A stretch of 53,271 nt of DNA from Deltaproteobacteria bacterium (lineage in GTDB: Bacteria; Bdellovibrionota_C; UBA2361; OMII01), in assembly GCA_947491545.1 (NCBI GenBank), contig CANLJX010000005.1, forward strand, positions 1-53,271. The letters are read 5' to 3'. A program made the translations under genes and the position numbers. Positions within the stretch are counted from its first letter, which is position 1, and the number at the start of each line of letters is the position of its first letter. Shown piece after piece: positions 8,014 to 16,219 of the stretch. The notes under the pieces are model-generated. The model was not told where the DNA came from. It ran no database searches and saw only the letters and a list, made by a program, of their open reading frames with translations.

Positions 8014-10197
8014 TTAGACGTACTCCATCTCAAGCCAAGCACGCTCGCGCTTGTCACGATCCGGATCTTCAACGATGTCCTGCAGTATTATTCGGCCGAG
8101 TCGGGCGTAAATTACATCAATCGTGGCGTTTTTTCCGTCCATGTGCAGCGGATCCAAGAAATCAGGATGGAATCGCAGCATGTGCTCCATAACCGCCCGA
8201 TCATGCTCAGATTTGGCGATCATGCACCACACGTTTTTGCCCACCCAGCCAAAGTCAGCGGCCCCCCAATCGAGCATTTGCTGCACGTAGTGCCCGATTG
8301 AAAGCAGCTCCTCTGGTGCTGGCGGGCGCTCGAACTGGTACGTGCCTTCGCTGTTTCGCATCCGGTCTGCTACCCAAACGAGATTCGAAACAAGCTGTGG
8401 CTGGCAGTGCTTGGAGAGCACCCGGCGCTCAAGCGTTGAATCGAGGTACGCCATCCGAATCGGGTGGATACGTCGCAGGAACGCGTCGTCAAGCCTGCGG
8501 TTAAAGTTCTTCGTAAAGATAACCAGGAGGTTGTCGACGTTACAGTCGATCGGTGGCCGAGACTCAAGCCAGATGCGGGCATCCTGAATCGGCCCAAGAA
8601 AGAAGGTGTCGATGTGGCTCTCCACCTTGTCGATCTCATCGATGAGCAGGATGACAGGCTGGCTCTGCGACTTAAGGAATGCACGAGAAAGGATGCCAAG
8701 ATTCATCAGCTTGTCTTTCGCCTGTGACTCCTGGCCCGCCATAGAGCTCGCTATTGCGAGAGCCGACGGGACCTCAATCAGGTGAGAGGTATTCATGCCT
8801 TGGTAACAGCTCAAGCACATAAAATCTGCGCCCGTGACTTTTGCAAGACACTTCGCCAAGAAGCTCTTGCCGCAGCCAGACGGCCCCTCAAGCAGAACCG
8901 CTCGCGTGCGGTCGGATGGCGTTGTCAGCAGCAGCGACATCTGAGTCGCAGTAAAGCGTGCACACTGGTAACCAACCGCCGCGAGACGGCGCGCCATCTC
9001 CTCCGGTTCGTCGAACCGCGTGAGGCCAACCTTCTCAGGCTTGTAGGCCTTGCCACGCCGTTTTGCATCAGGATCGTCAACTATCTCCTCAAGCAGCCAA
9101 CGGCCGAGGCGCGCATAAATCTGCTCAATCGGCGCATTGCGATTATCCGGAACGAGCGGGTCCGCAAACATCGGGTGGTACCGCATCATCTGCTCGAACA
9201 CCGTCCGATCATGCTCAGACTTCGAGAGCATGTAGAACAGGTTTCGCCCAACGAACGCAAAGTCAATAAGGTCCCACGAGAGTAGGTGCTGGAGGTAGTG
9301 GGCTGCTTTGAGCAGCTCCTCCGGTGCCGGCGGACGCTCAAACGGATAGCTTCCGTCAGACGCCCGCATGATATCAGCGATACGAATCAGGTTCTCGGCT
9401 AGGCGCGGCTTACAGTGCGGCGCAAGCACTCGGCGCTCAAGGCTGGAATCCATGAAACGCATGCGAAGCGGGTGCACACGACGAAGGAGGGCCTCGCTGA
9501 TGGGGCGCTCAAAGTTTTTGGTGAAGATGATTACGAGATTCTCAAGGTTCGCATCGATTGGCGCCCGCGACTCAAGCCATACCCGCGCATCCTGAATTGG
9601 GCCGAGGAAGAATGTGTCGATCGCCACATCAACCTTGTCGATTTCGTCGATGAGGAGAATTACCGGCTTTTTCTGGGACGCAAGGAAAGCTTTTGAGATG
9701 ACGCCAAGCGTCATGAGCTTCTCGTGGTCGAGCTCCTCTTTGCCTGCCATCGCATTAACCATGCCGAGCGTCGAGGGAATTTCAAGCAGGTGCTGGAGGT
9801 TCATCCCTTTGTAGCAGGAGAGACACATGAGCTCTGCACCAGTGATTTTGGCGAGCGACTTAGCCATGAAGCTCTTACCGCAGCCGGATGGGCCTTCCAG
9901 CAGAATACATTTAATGCTGTTAAGCTGCGTATTGAGCAGCAGGGACAGCTGCACGGCGTAGAACGGCAGACAGTGGTAGCCGACTTCTGCGAGCTTAAGC
10001 TCAAGCTGCTCTGGGCTGCCTACCTGCTGAAACCCAACCGAATCGGGCTTGTAGCTTGAATGAAAATTCGGGTTGACGATACCGAGCTCACTGCCGTCAG
10101 TCTTGGCCTTGCCATCATCGACAAATTTGCCGAAGCGGAACTGATAGCCCTTGGAGCCTGTGTCTTTGGTCCCGTCGTTGTTGTTGTCCTGTGTCAT
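8014..10197 (-). CDS. Tandem-duplicated MoxR/AAA_5-type ATPase
   Basis: Two homologous AAA+ modules are fused in one 727-residue chain. Each has a Walker A LEGPSGCGKSF (near residues 100 and 438), a conserved LMCLSCYKGMN-like segment, a Walker B ILLIDEIDKV followed by FFLGPIQDARVWLESR, and a sensor-type IFTKNF before an Arg-rich LRRVHPLRM. Both halves keep their catalytic motifs, so both could hydrolyse ATP. MoxR-type ATPases usually act as chaperones for partner proteins encoded next door; here the neighbour is the 1054-residue helical protein 21 bp downstream. The frame extends to a GTG at 10275, but the ATG at 10197 has GGAGG 11 bp upstream and is the better start. MoxR proteins are usually single-module and about 320-350 residues, so the in-frame fusion is notable. 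Confidence 0.85.
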   Translation of the reverse strand: MTQDNNNDGTKDTGSKGYQFRFGKFVDDGKAKTDGSELGIVNPNFHSSYKPDSVGFQQVGSPEQLELKLAEVGYHCLPFYAVQLSLLLNTQLNSIKCILLEGPSGCGKSFMAKSLAKITGAELMCLSCYKGMNLQHLLEIPSTLGMVNAMAGKEELDHEKLMTLGVISKAFLASQKKPVILLIDEIDKVDVAIDTFFLGPIQDARVWLESRAPIDANLENLVIIFTKNFERPISEALLRRVHPLRMRFMDSSLERRVLAPHCKPRLAENLIRIADIMRASDGSYPFERPPAPEELLKAAHYLQHLLSWDLIDFAFVGRNLFYMLSKSEHDRTVFEQMMRYHPMFADPLVPDNRNAPIEQIYARLGRWLLEEIVDDPDAKRRGKAYKPEKVGLTRFDEPEEMARRLAAVGYQCARFTATQMSLLLTTPSDRTRAVLLEGPSGCGKSFLAKCLAKVTGADFMCLSCYQGMNTSHLIEVPSALAIASSMAGQESQAKDKLMNLGILSRAFLKSQSQPVILLIDEIDKVESHIDTFFLGPIQDARIWLESRPPIDCNVDNLLVIFTKNFNRRLDDAFLRRIHPIRMAYLDSTLERRVLSKHCQPQLVSNLVWVADRMRNSEGTYQFERPPAPEELLSIGHYVQQMLDWGAADFGWVGKNVWCMIAKSEHDRAVMEHMLRFHPDFLDPLHMDGKNATIDVIYARLGRIILQDIVEDPDRDKRERAWLEMEYV

Positions 10198-10356
10198 GCT
10201 GAGAGAAACCTCCGGAGCGCCCGCATTGGGAAAAACCCTTTTGCTCTCAGGATAGTTATGGTCACTTCCTGGCACGGTGTAGCCTTGGGGTTCTTCTGGT
10301 CCCTAACTGATCGTTGAAGTTCTGCATTTTGCTTCTAAAAATCGCTAACGTATTGA

Positions 10357-10382
10357 CGTTGCTGGCTTTATTTCCAGCAACG
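10357..10382. other. Intergenic hairpin between ATPase and flagellin genes
   Basis: CGTTGCTGG and CCAGCAACG form a perfect 9-bp stem with an 8-base loop. It lies between the divergent start regions, without a T-tract in terminator position on either strand. It could be an operator or a barrier between the two promoters. Confidence 0.5.
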
Positions 10383-10409
10383 GAAAGCAAAAAAAGTAGC
10401 CACAAAACC

Positions 10410-10436
10410 TAACGTTGGCTCACAGGCAGCCGTTAT
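10410..10436 (+). promoter_or_regulatory. Sigma-28 (FliA)-type promoter of the flagellin gene
   Basis: TAACGTTG, an exact 11-bp spacer, then GCCGTTAT. Against the enterobacterial FliA consensus TAAAGTTT-N11-GCCGATAA this is 6/8 and 6/8. It lies about 160 bp upstream of the flagellin ATG, giving a leader of about 150 bases. The rest of the 396-bp gap (10198-10593) holds the hairpin above and no other clear element. Confidence 0.55.
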
Positions 10437-10593
10437 TATCAATCAGAAGGTCGGTGAATCTAGCGAGAGCTCTCGCTTCAGGTCAGTCGCACGTGCCTCG
10501 CGCCACAGCGTCGCTTGGCTCCGTTGGTCCTGTTCACCAAATCTTCAAGAGATTGAATGGCTCCAAGGATGTGGGCCAAAAGGTAAGGACACG

Positions 10594-11454
10594 ATGTCTG
10601 TTGTAATCGCCGCCAACCTCGTCTCGCTGCGTCTGCAAACTCAGCTGAAGAAAACGACTGCGGAACTCGGAAGCGTGTACACGCGACTTGGATCCGGTCT
10701 TCGGATCAATTCGGGAGCGGAGGATCCTGCTGGGCTGGCTCTTGCTGACAAGCTTCGTTCGCAGAGCAAACTTTTCGCCGTGGCAGTACGCAACGCAAAT
10801 GACGGCCTCTCGTTCGCTGCGGTGGCTGATGCAGGGCTCTCAGAAATCACCTCACTGCTGCAGCGCATGTCGGAGCTGGCGAACCAGGGAGCAAACTCGC
10901 TGTACTCAATTACGCAGCGCTCCGCCATGCAAACCGAATTTGCTGCGCTCGGCTCAGAAATAACCCGCATATCCGATACAAGCCAGTTCAATGGATTTGC
11001 CGCTCTCAACAACAGCAGCGACAAGACAATACAGGTTGGAATATCGTCAGACGCCAACTCAAGGATTACGATTGGCTCCGTGACTGCGACGCTCGGAGAC
11101 CTCGGCATCGGGTCCGGGAGCACTCTTACCTACTCACTGACAGGCATATCTATTGATGCAGCAATGAGCGCAAGCCGGCAGGCAATCACTGCCCTGGCGG
11201 CGGCCGTAGACGAGGTGGCATTCCGGCGCGGTGTAGTGGGAGCCGCCTCCGAGCGGCTGCGGGCTGCCGTTAACACCCTAAGCGTCATGCGAGAAAACGC
11301 ACTAGCCGCCGAAAGCCAGGTCCGGGACGCGGATATCGCGGAGGATGTCGCTAAACTCGCAAGGCTCCAGGTGCTCGAGAAGTCTCAGGTTGCTCTTCTG
11401 GCTCAAGCAAACCAAGAGCCCAACTTGGTGCTTAAGCTTCTTGGAACTAGCTAG
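10594..11454 (+). CDS. fliC: Flagellin
   Basis: Filament subunit exported by the flagellar type III system. The N-terminal D0/D1 region has the family signature (RLGSGLRINSGAEDPAGLA, then LRSQ...NANDGLS and LQRMSELANQGANS). The C-terminal D0 has ESQVRDADIAEDVAKLARLQ and ends LLAQANQEPNLVLKLL. At 286 residues it is a compact flagellin with almost no variable D2/D3 surface domain. AGGA lies just upstream of the ATG, and a sigma-28-like promoter lies about 160 bp upstream. No other flagellar gene is in the window, so it is a solitary flagellin locus. Its TAG stop shares the palindrome CTAG with the stop of the convergent HAD gene. Confidence 0.93.
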   Translation: MSVVIAANLVSLRLQTQLKKTTAELGSVYTRLGSGLRINSGAEDPAGLALADKLRSQSKLFAVAVRNANDGLSFAAVADAGLSEITSLLQRMSELANQGANSLYSITQRSAMQTEFAALGSEITRISDTSQFNGFAALNNSSDKTIQVGISSDANSRITIGSVTATLGDLGIGSGSTLTYSLTGISIDAAMSASRQAITALAAAVDEVAFRRGVVGAASERLRAAVNTLSVMRENALAAESQVRDADIAEDVAKLARLQVLEKSQVALLAQANQEPNLVLKLLGTS

Positions 11455-12167
11455 GGCTCGAACGGCCAAGACTCAAGCAGGGCTTCAAGGCCTGACAATT
11501 CGCCAATCACTCCCTCGCTCGTTGGCTTTCCCGGCTCAAACAACAATGCATTCATCCCGACTTGGCGAGCCGCTGCAACATCAAGCCGCGCACAGTTGCC
11601 CACGTGGAGCATCTTGTCCGGCGAAACCGCAATCCGCTGCGATACAGCCTCAAAAAATCGCGGCGACGGCTTCTTCCAGCCGAGATCTCCCGCCGTAACC
11701 ACGAGCGAGAGGCTCGAACCAAAACCAAGCTCATTCAGCACCTGCCTTGTGCGCGCATCGTTGTTAGAGGCAGCGACGACAAGCAGCCCCTTATCGCGAA
11801 GCCCTCGGCAGGCTTCGAGCGCCCCAGGCATGACGCTTCTTGAGCTGCCAGCAGCAAAGAACGAATAGACAGATGAGATAAGATCTCCGCGACTGCCGAG
11901 TCCCGGCTGGCAATCTTCAAGCACCCTCCGCACAAACTCGTGCCAGAGCAGCATCTCGCGCGCCGGATTAGTCGCGAAATCCCAGCGGACATTCAGATAA
12001 TCACCCTCAAAGTTTCGCCAAGCAGAGTAAATGCGAGCCTGCAGGACCTCCGGCGACAAGTGGACACCGCAGCTCCGAAGGGCCTCTGAATACAGATCGC
12101 CGATTCCTCTACTCAGAGCAACTAGAGTGCCATCGACATCGAAAACTACAGCCTTTATTCCCCGCAT
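11451..12167 (-). CDS. HAD-superfamily hydrolase, phosphoglycolate phosphatase-like
   Basis: A cytosolic haloacid-dehalogenase-type phosphatase. Motif I is FDVDGTL with nucleophile Asp10 and acid Asp12; a Ser in AASNND fits motif II; Lys in GWKKPSPRFF is motif III; and HVGN followed by RLD stands for motif IV. A helical cap domain lies between motifs I and II. The substrate is not deducible: the family includes phosphoglycolate phosphatases, beta-phosphoglucomutases and nucleotidases. It is convergent with flagellin and the stop codons overlap, leaving no room for a conventional terminator between them. Confidence 0.85.
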   Translation of the reverse strand: MRGIKAVVFDVDGTLVALSRGIGDLYSEALRSCGVHLSPEVLQARIYSAWRNFEGDYLNVRWDFATNPAREMLLWHEFVRRVLEDCQPGLGSRGDLISSVYSFFAAGSSRSVMPGALEACRGLRDKGLLVVAASNNDARTRQVLNELGFGSSLSLVVTAGDLGWKKPSPRFFEAVSQRIAVSPDKMLHVGNCARLDVAAARQVGMNALLFEPGKPTSEGVIGELSGLEALLESWPFEP

Positions 12168-12301
12168 ACCCGCTCTTCTCTGAAGCCCCTTCGCTACCCG
12201 CGTACGGTATAAAATATAGCATCGTACTACTATCGACAGCTTCGATCTGATGCGATTCGAGCCCCCTCCGACCTTAACCCCCGGACCCTATAGGTAGCCA
12301 T

Positions 12302-12330
12302 TTGATTACAGGTTACGGCACGTTTACCAT
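12302..12330 (+). promoter_or_regulatory. Possible sigma-70 promoter of a leader or small RNA
   Basis: TTGATT, a 17-bp spacer, then TACCAT (4/6 and 4/6 to consensus). It starts about 95 bp before the intrinsic terminator-like hairpin at 12406-12431. It lies in the 331-bp gap 12168-12498, which has no ORF. Confidence 0.35.
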
Positions 12331-12405
12331 ACGGACAGAGAGTCATCGCGTCGCGCTGACTCGGTTTTTCGCCTGTTTCTCCGCAGGGAAGACGGCAACA
12401 AATCA

Positions 12406-12431
12406 GCCAGGATCAGCCTGGCCCGGTTTTT
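12406..12431 (+). terminator. Intrinsic terminator-like hairpin upstream of the SH3 gene
   Basis: GCCAGG, a 5-base loop ATCAG, and CCTGGC give a 6-bp stem, followed by CCGG and TTTTT. No plus-strand gene ends nearby, so it would end a short RNA or act as an attenuator 68 bp before the ATG of the SH3 protein. Confidence 0.5.
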
Positions 12432-12498
12432 GGCATCAGCGCTAAACTAACTCTTCGCCCGCAGCACCTATCCGGGCAAATTAGGAGACCGGTGTAGT

Positions 12499-13395
12499 AT
12501 GAAATCGCTCCGTGAGTACGCGACTCTTCCGTTTGGCGTCATCTGCGTCATCGCACTAGGCTTAGCAACACTGAACATCTCCCCGACACTATCGAGTGCC
12601 CAACCCTCAGATTCCACCGCAGCTCCGACCGCCGATGACAGGGCGAGCATTGCGCAGCCGGCACCGATTGCGGAAGGCGACCCGACCGCCCAAGAAGCTG
12701 CCCTGAGGCAGGCTGAAGAGGATCTCCTTCAAAAGCTCTCATCCTCCCTTCCGCCAGCATCCGAAGCGGCAGGATCTGAGGCGGGCACAGCAATCGTCGT
12801 TGCAGACGCGCCCAGAGCCGCAGCAGCCGAGAGCACGCCTGGTGCAGTACTGACGGAGCGAGTCCAATCACCGACATCGCAGCAAATCGCTCCTTCCTCG
12901 CCCGCTCTGCCAGCTCAGGCTGCCGTTGCACCGCTGAACGTCTGTCCACCATGTGCGGTGCAGCAAGCCGCAATCAAGCCAGCTCCGAAAAAAAGGGCGC
13001 CGGCGGTCTCGGGCAGAAGCACGCGCAGCGCCTCTGCCGCCTCGACCAACACAATGAGGGACGAATTCACGTTCCATGGCCGCTCAGGAAGCTGCTCTGA
13101 CTCGATTGACGACCCGTACGTTCCCACCTCAAAGCAGGCGCGGGTTGTGGCTTCTCGAGCTCACCTGCGCATCGCTCCAGGACGAAGCCAAAGCAGCCTC
13201 TTCGTGATGCCGAAGAATGCGATCGTGTCGGTCGAGCTCCGCGATGGCCAGTGGTACCGCGTAACCACAAGCACCGGCATCCGGGGCTGGCTCGCGACCC
13301 AGGACGTGATCTTCGACGTGGACGTCCCCGAGAGCAGCACCGTTAAAGTAGGGGCCTACAATGGCTCCTACGAGCCAACAGGGATTAAATTCTAG
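12499..13395 (+). CDS. Exported protein with C-terminal bacterial SH3 domain
   Basis: The N-terminal hydrophobic segment (about residues 11-28) works as a signal peptide or membrane anchor. Residues ~30-200 are Ala/Pro/Ser-rich and low in complexity. The C-terminal ~70 residues form a bacterial SH3 (SH3b) fold: ARVVASRAHLRIAPG, then VSVELRDGQWYRV, then GIRGWLATQDV. Such domains bind peptidoglycan or peptides in the envelope. Four cysteines (a pair near 152/155 and others at the start of the SH3 region) could form disulphides in the periplasm. AGGAGA lies 12 bp before the ATG. The terminator-like hairpin upstream suggests its leader may be attenuated. Confidence 0.75.
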   Translation: MKSLREYATLPFGVICVIALGLATLNISPTLSSAQPSDSTAAPTADDRASIAQPAPIAEGDPTAQEAALRQAEEDLLQKLSSSLPPASEAAGSEAGTAIVVADAPRAAAAESTPGAVLTERVQSPTSQQIAPSSPALPAQAAVAPLNVCPPCAVQQAAIKPAPKKRAPAVSGRSTRSASAASTNTMRDEFTFHGRSGSCSDSIDDPYVPTSKQARVVASRAHLRIAPGRSQSSLFVMPKNAIVSVELRDGQWYRVTTSTGIRGWLATQDVIFDVDVPESSTVKVGAYNGSYEPTGIKF

Positions 13396-13514
13396 CTGCC
13401 CAACTCCTTGTAAGCAGGAAGATTCAGCGGGGCTTGGCTCCTAAGCCTCACGAACCGTCTGTGGCCTGACGATACTCTCGATGAGGAGTAGAGCCTTAGC
13501 TCAATCTGTCAGGC

Positions 13515-15233
13515 ATGAACCTTCTCTGCTATCGATTGTTTGCGACTTTTGTCGCCTTGACCGCCCTTGAGGTCGCGCTATGCCGCCAGGCAATCGCGCA
13601 GCCCGGGGCTGGAAGCCTTGCCGCCAACGCCGTTCTTAGGGGAGACCTCCCTACGCTCACAAAGCGCGCGGCTAACGCCGCACGGCTCCCCTGTGCCGGT
13701 CTAGCATGCCGAAATCATTTTCCTCCGATCACGCTCACCTTGCATGGCCCAAAGACAGGTCGCCTTGCCCTAGTTGTAAACGCAGTCGATGGCGACTCGG
13801 CCGGTGTGCCAGAAGATGCACAATCTCCCCTGCTCCTGAGCGGCACAGCCCGTGCCTTCCCCGCCGGACGAGGCCGGGAGTCTCGCAGGTTCGCTGCGGT
13901 GCTGTACCGAGACACTCAGCCGCCGATGCTTGAAATCGCGCTGCCGGGCGAGGCCGCGTCTCGTCGCTCCCTTAGTCGGTCAATCCTCGTCAAAGCCTCC
14001 CTCGGGCAACCCGAACGAATGAGGGGATGCTTGAAGGGCAGAGCCGATGTGCCCTCGTCGTTCCATAGAAGGGCCTCCCTGTGCCCGCTACAGGCGCCTC
14101 GACTGACGACGCCGTTGCTCAAGCCACAGCAGCGCAAAACCTCAAGCGCACTGTACGATGTGCTGTACGTCGCTACTGACTTTGAGCCAAGCTTCGCACG
14201 AGTGAGTGGCTGTGGCTCAGCACGCCGATGCAACAACAAGATCCGGGGAACAATCCATCGAACCTCGATGCTGTATGAAGAGCCCTTCGGGCTAGTGCTC
14301 AAAGTTGCCCAGCAGTTCGGGCCAACCTCGTTTGGCCGCTCTACAGAGCCATCAATCATTCTCCGAAAGTTCGTCAACTTCAACAACACCAACAGGCCTG
14401 ACGTAATCCATGACGGCCGCACCGAGGCACGCGGGCAAGCTGACCTCCTGCAGCTATTCACCGGCAAGTCCCTCGATGATGAGGTATATGGCCTCACCTA
14501 CCTCTCAGTGGCGTGCCGAAATCAGATGTCAAATGTAGCTAGCCTCGTGGTGCAGCACGTGTCCGACTCCCTAGATCCGACTATCGTCGCGCACCACATC
14601 GGACATACCCTGAGCGCAAATCATTCGGCTGAAGGGATCATGCAGGCGACTCTCTCCGAGCCAGCAGCGACAACCTTCAATCAGGAGAGCAAGGACGCAA
14701 TCGCGGGTCATCTCTCCATGCACTACAGCTCATGCCGCGGCGGCAAGGGCGCTGGCTCGCTAGAACCAACTCCTGCCCCGACGCCAACAGCGACTCCCAC
14801 GCCAACGGCAACACCAACGGCTACGGCCACTCCGGACCCCTTTCCCGGAATTCCTCGCTCTCTCGAGCTGTCAGTCCGGCGAACTTCAGCATCTCGCATC
14901 GAAGTTCGCATAGAGGTTTCTGCGGTTCATCCGGGTTGCTCGGTAATCGTTCGCGCTGCCGGCACCGAAGGTCTCGTCGACTCCGGACGCATCATTCGAC
15001 AGTTCGTTCCGGCAGAGCCAGTGGCCCGAGCAAGCCGATATTTTCAGCTCGGGATCGAGGCGCCCGCCGGAGGCGCCCCAATTGTGCACTTCCGGGCGGA
15101 GCACACTTGCGCTGACGGACAGCGGCTTGAGGTGTCGGAGGTTGCTCGCTTCAGCCCGAATGGCGGAGATGCGCAGAGAAATCTCGTTTCGAAGCCTCGA
15201 TGGATCAAGCTATTGGCTGATGCTTTTAGCTAA
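13515..15233 (+). CDS. Exported metzincin-like protein with altered zinc motif
   Basis: A Sec signal peptide (about 1-29, ending near QAIAQ) leads into a ~400-residue region like that of adamalysin/reprolysin-type metalloproteases. The zinc motif region reads HHIGHTLSANH (360-370): the three zinc ligands of HExxHxxxxxH are present (His360, His364, His370) and a Met-turn candidate follows (GIM, Met376). However, the catalytic Glu is replaced by His361 and the usual Gly of HxxGxxH by Ser. Either it is an inactive zinc-binding relative or it uses another base. A Pro/Thr tandem linker (about 415-440) joins a C-terminal beta-rich domain of about 120 residues with two cysteines. There is no good ribosome-binding site, so the start is the least certain part. 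Confidence 0.65.
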   Translation: MNLLCYRLFATFVALTALEVALCRQAIAQPGAGSLAANAVLRGDLPTLTKRAANAARLPCAGLACRNHFPPITLTLHGPKTGRLALVVNAVDGDSAGVPEDAQSPLLLSGTARAFPAGRGRESRRFAAVLYRDTQPPMLEIALPGEAASRRSLSRSILVKASLGQPERMRGCLKGRADVPSSFHRRASLCPLQAPRLTTPLLKPQQRKTSSALYDVLYVATDFEPSFARVSGCGSARRCNNKIRGTIHRTSMLYEEPFGLVLKVAQQFGPTSFGRSTEPSIILRKFVNFNNTNRPDVIHDGRTEARGQADLLQLFTGKSLDDEVYGLTYLSVACRNQMSNVASLVVQHVSDSLDPTIVAHHIGHTLSANHSAEGIMQATLSEPAATTFNQESKDAIAGHLSMHYSSCRGGKGAGSLEPTPAPTPTATPTPTATPTATATPDPFPGIPRSLELSVRRTSASRIEVRIEVSAVHPGCSVIVRAAGTEGLVDSGRIIRQFVPAEPVARASRYFQLGIEAPAGGAPIVHFRAEHTCADGQRLEVSEVARFSPNGGDAQRNLVSKPRWIKLLADAFS

Positions 15234-15369
15234 CAAACCGTGCGCGACCGACATTGGATTATAGCGTTACAGCAACGTCCTGCTCAGGCAGCCCCTGACC
15301 TCTCGTTTGATTTGGCCTCAGCAGCAACCGGTATTTACGCCGAGCCCCGTTGTGTGCAAAGTTTGGCTC

Positions 15370-15801
15370 ATGACATCAGAATTAGTGAGAACAAACATCC
15401 TCTCGGGCTCGCCGCTAGAGCCCCTGCGTGGGTATGCCCGCGCCGTCCAGGTGGGCAATCACCTTGCAGTCTCAGGAACAACTGCGATGAACTCCAAGGG
15501 TGAGGTCGTCAGCCCCGGCGAGCCGTACGAGCAGACTAAGTACATTCTCTCTTCCATCAAGACGATTCTCGCAAGCCGCGGGTTCCAGCTTGCAGATGTT
15601 GTTAGGACTCGGCTCTTTGTAACCAACATATCGCGCTGGGAAGACTACGCACGGGCGCACCGAGAGGTGTTCGAGCCGATCCGTCCGGCCAGCAGCATGG
15701 TACAGGTCGTAAAGCTCGTGGATCCAAGGCTCGTGGTTGAGCTAGAGGTCGATGCGATCAAGGGTGCAGCGGAAGTAGAGAGCGTTTCTCTCCAGTACTG
15801 A
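15370..15801 (+). CDS. RidA/YjgF/UK114-family protein
   Basis: Members form trimers; true RidA proteins hydrolyse reactive enamines and imines. Family features are SGTTAMNSKGEVV, TKYILSSIKTILASRGF, VVRTRLFVTNISRWEDY and a C-terminal VVELEVDAIKG. In RidA proper an Arg in the PARSCVEV segment holds the substrate; here the aligned segment is PASSMVQV, with Ser in place of that Arg, so imine deaminase activity is doubtful. I chose the ATG at 15370 (143 residues, normal family length) over an upstream ATG at 15307 because the extra residues have no counterpart in the family. It is convergent with the OsmC gene, 7 bp apart. Confidence 0.85.
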   Translation: MTSELVRTNILSGSPLEPLRGYARAVQVGNHLAVSGTTAMNSKGEVVSPGEPYEQTKYILSSIKTILASRGFQLADVVRTRLFVTNISRWEDYARAHREVFEPIRPASSMVQVVKLVDPRLVVELEVDAIKGAAEVESVSLQY

Positions 15802-15808
15802 GCTCGCC

Positions 15809-16219
15809 CTACACGTCGTAGATAAACTCGATCGCTGCCTGCACCTCTGGGTGCAGCGATTTGTGCACCGGGCAAGCTCTCCCTGCTGCCTCGACCCTGC
15901 GTCGCTCAGCATCACCGAGGGCCTTCGGAAGATGCACCGTCAGGGGAATATTTCCGATACGTCGAGGCTCCTGCTGCATGTGCTTCTCTACACGCATGTG
16001 CATGCCGTCCACGCTTATCCCAGCACGCTCAGCCACGATCGCGATGGTCGTCAGCACACAGGAGCCAAAGGCTGCTGCCACAAGGTCCGTGGGAGAGAAG
16101 CTCATTCCTTCGCCGCCGTTGTCTTTAGGAGCCTCCGTGACAAATCGCGAGCCCGACTGCTCATGGGTCAGCTCAATTTTTTTCGACCCGAGGTACTTAC
16201 CCGTTAACTCAACGCTCAT
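15809..16219 (-). CDS. OsmC/Ohr-family thiol peroxidase-like protein
   Basis: Cytosolic organic-hydroperoxide reductase family. The two conserved cysteines are present in AAFGSCVLTTIAI and RACPVHKSLHP, the pair used for catalysis in OsmC/Ohr. At 136 residues it has normal length. The overall motif order (SPTDLVAAAFGSC ... ACPVHKSL) is that of the OsmC/YhfA side of the family rather than classic Ohr. Its ATG overlaps the TGA of the mlaA-like gene in an ATGA junction, so the two are translationally coupled. Confidence 0.9.
   Translation of the reverse strand: MSVELTGKYLGSKKIELTHEQSGSRFVTEAPKDNGGEGMSFSPTDLVAAAFGSCVLTTIAIVAERAGISVDGMHMRVEKHMQQEPRRIGNIPLTVHLPKALGDAERRRVEAAGRACPVHKSLHPEVQAAIEFIYDV

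Noticed and set aside
8014-10275. Longer start (GTG at 10275) for the duplicated ATPase
   Set aside because: The 26 extra residues have no counterpart, and the ATG at 10197 has a proper GGAGG site.
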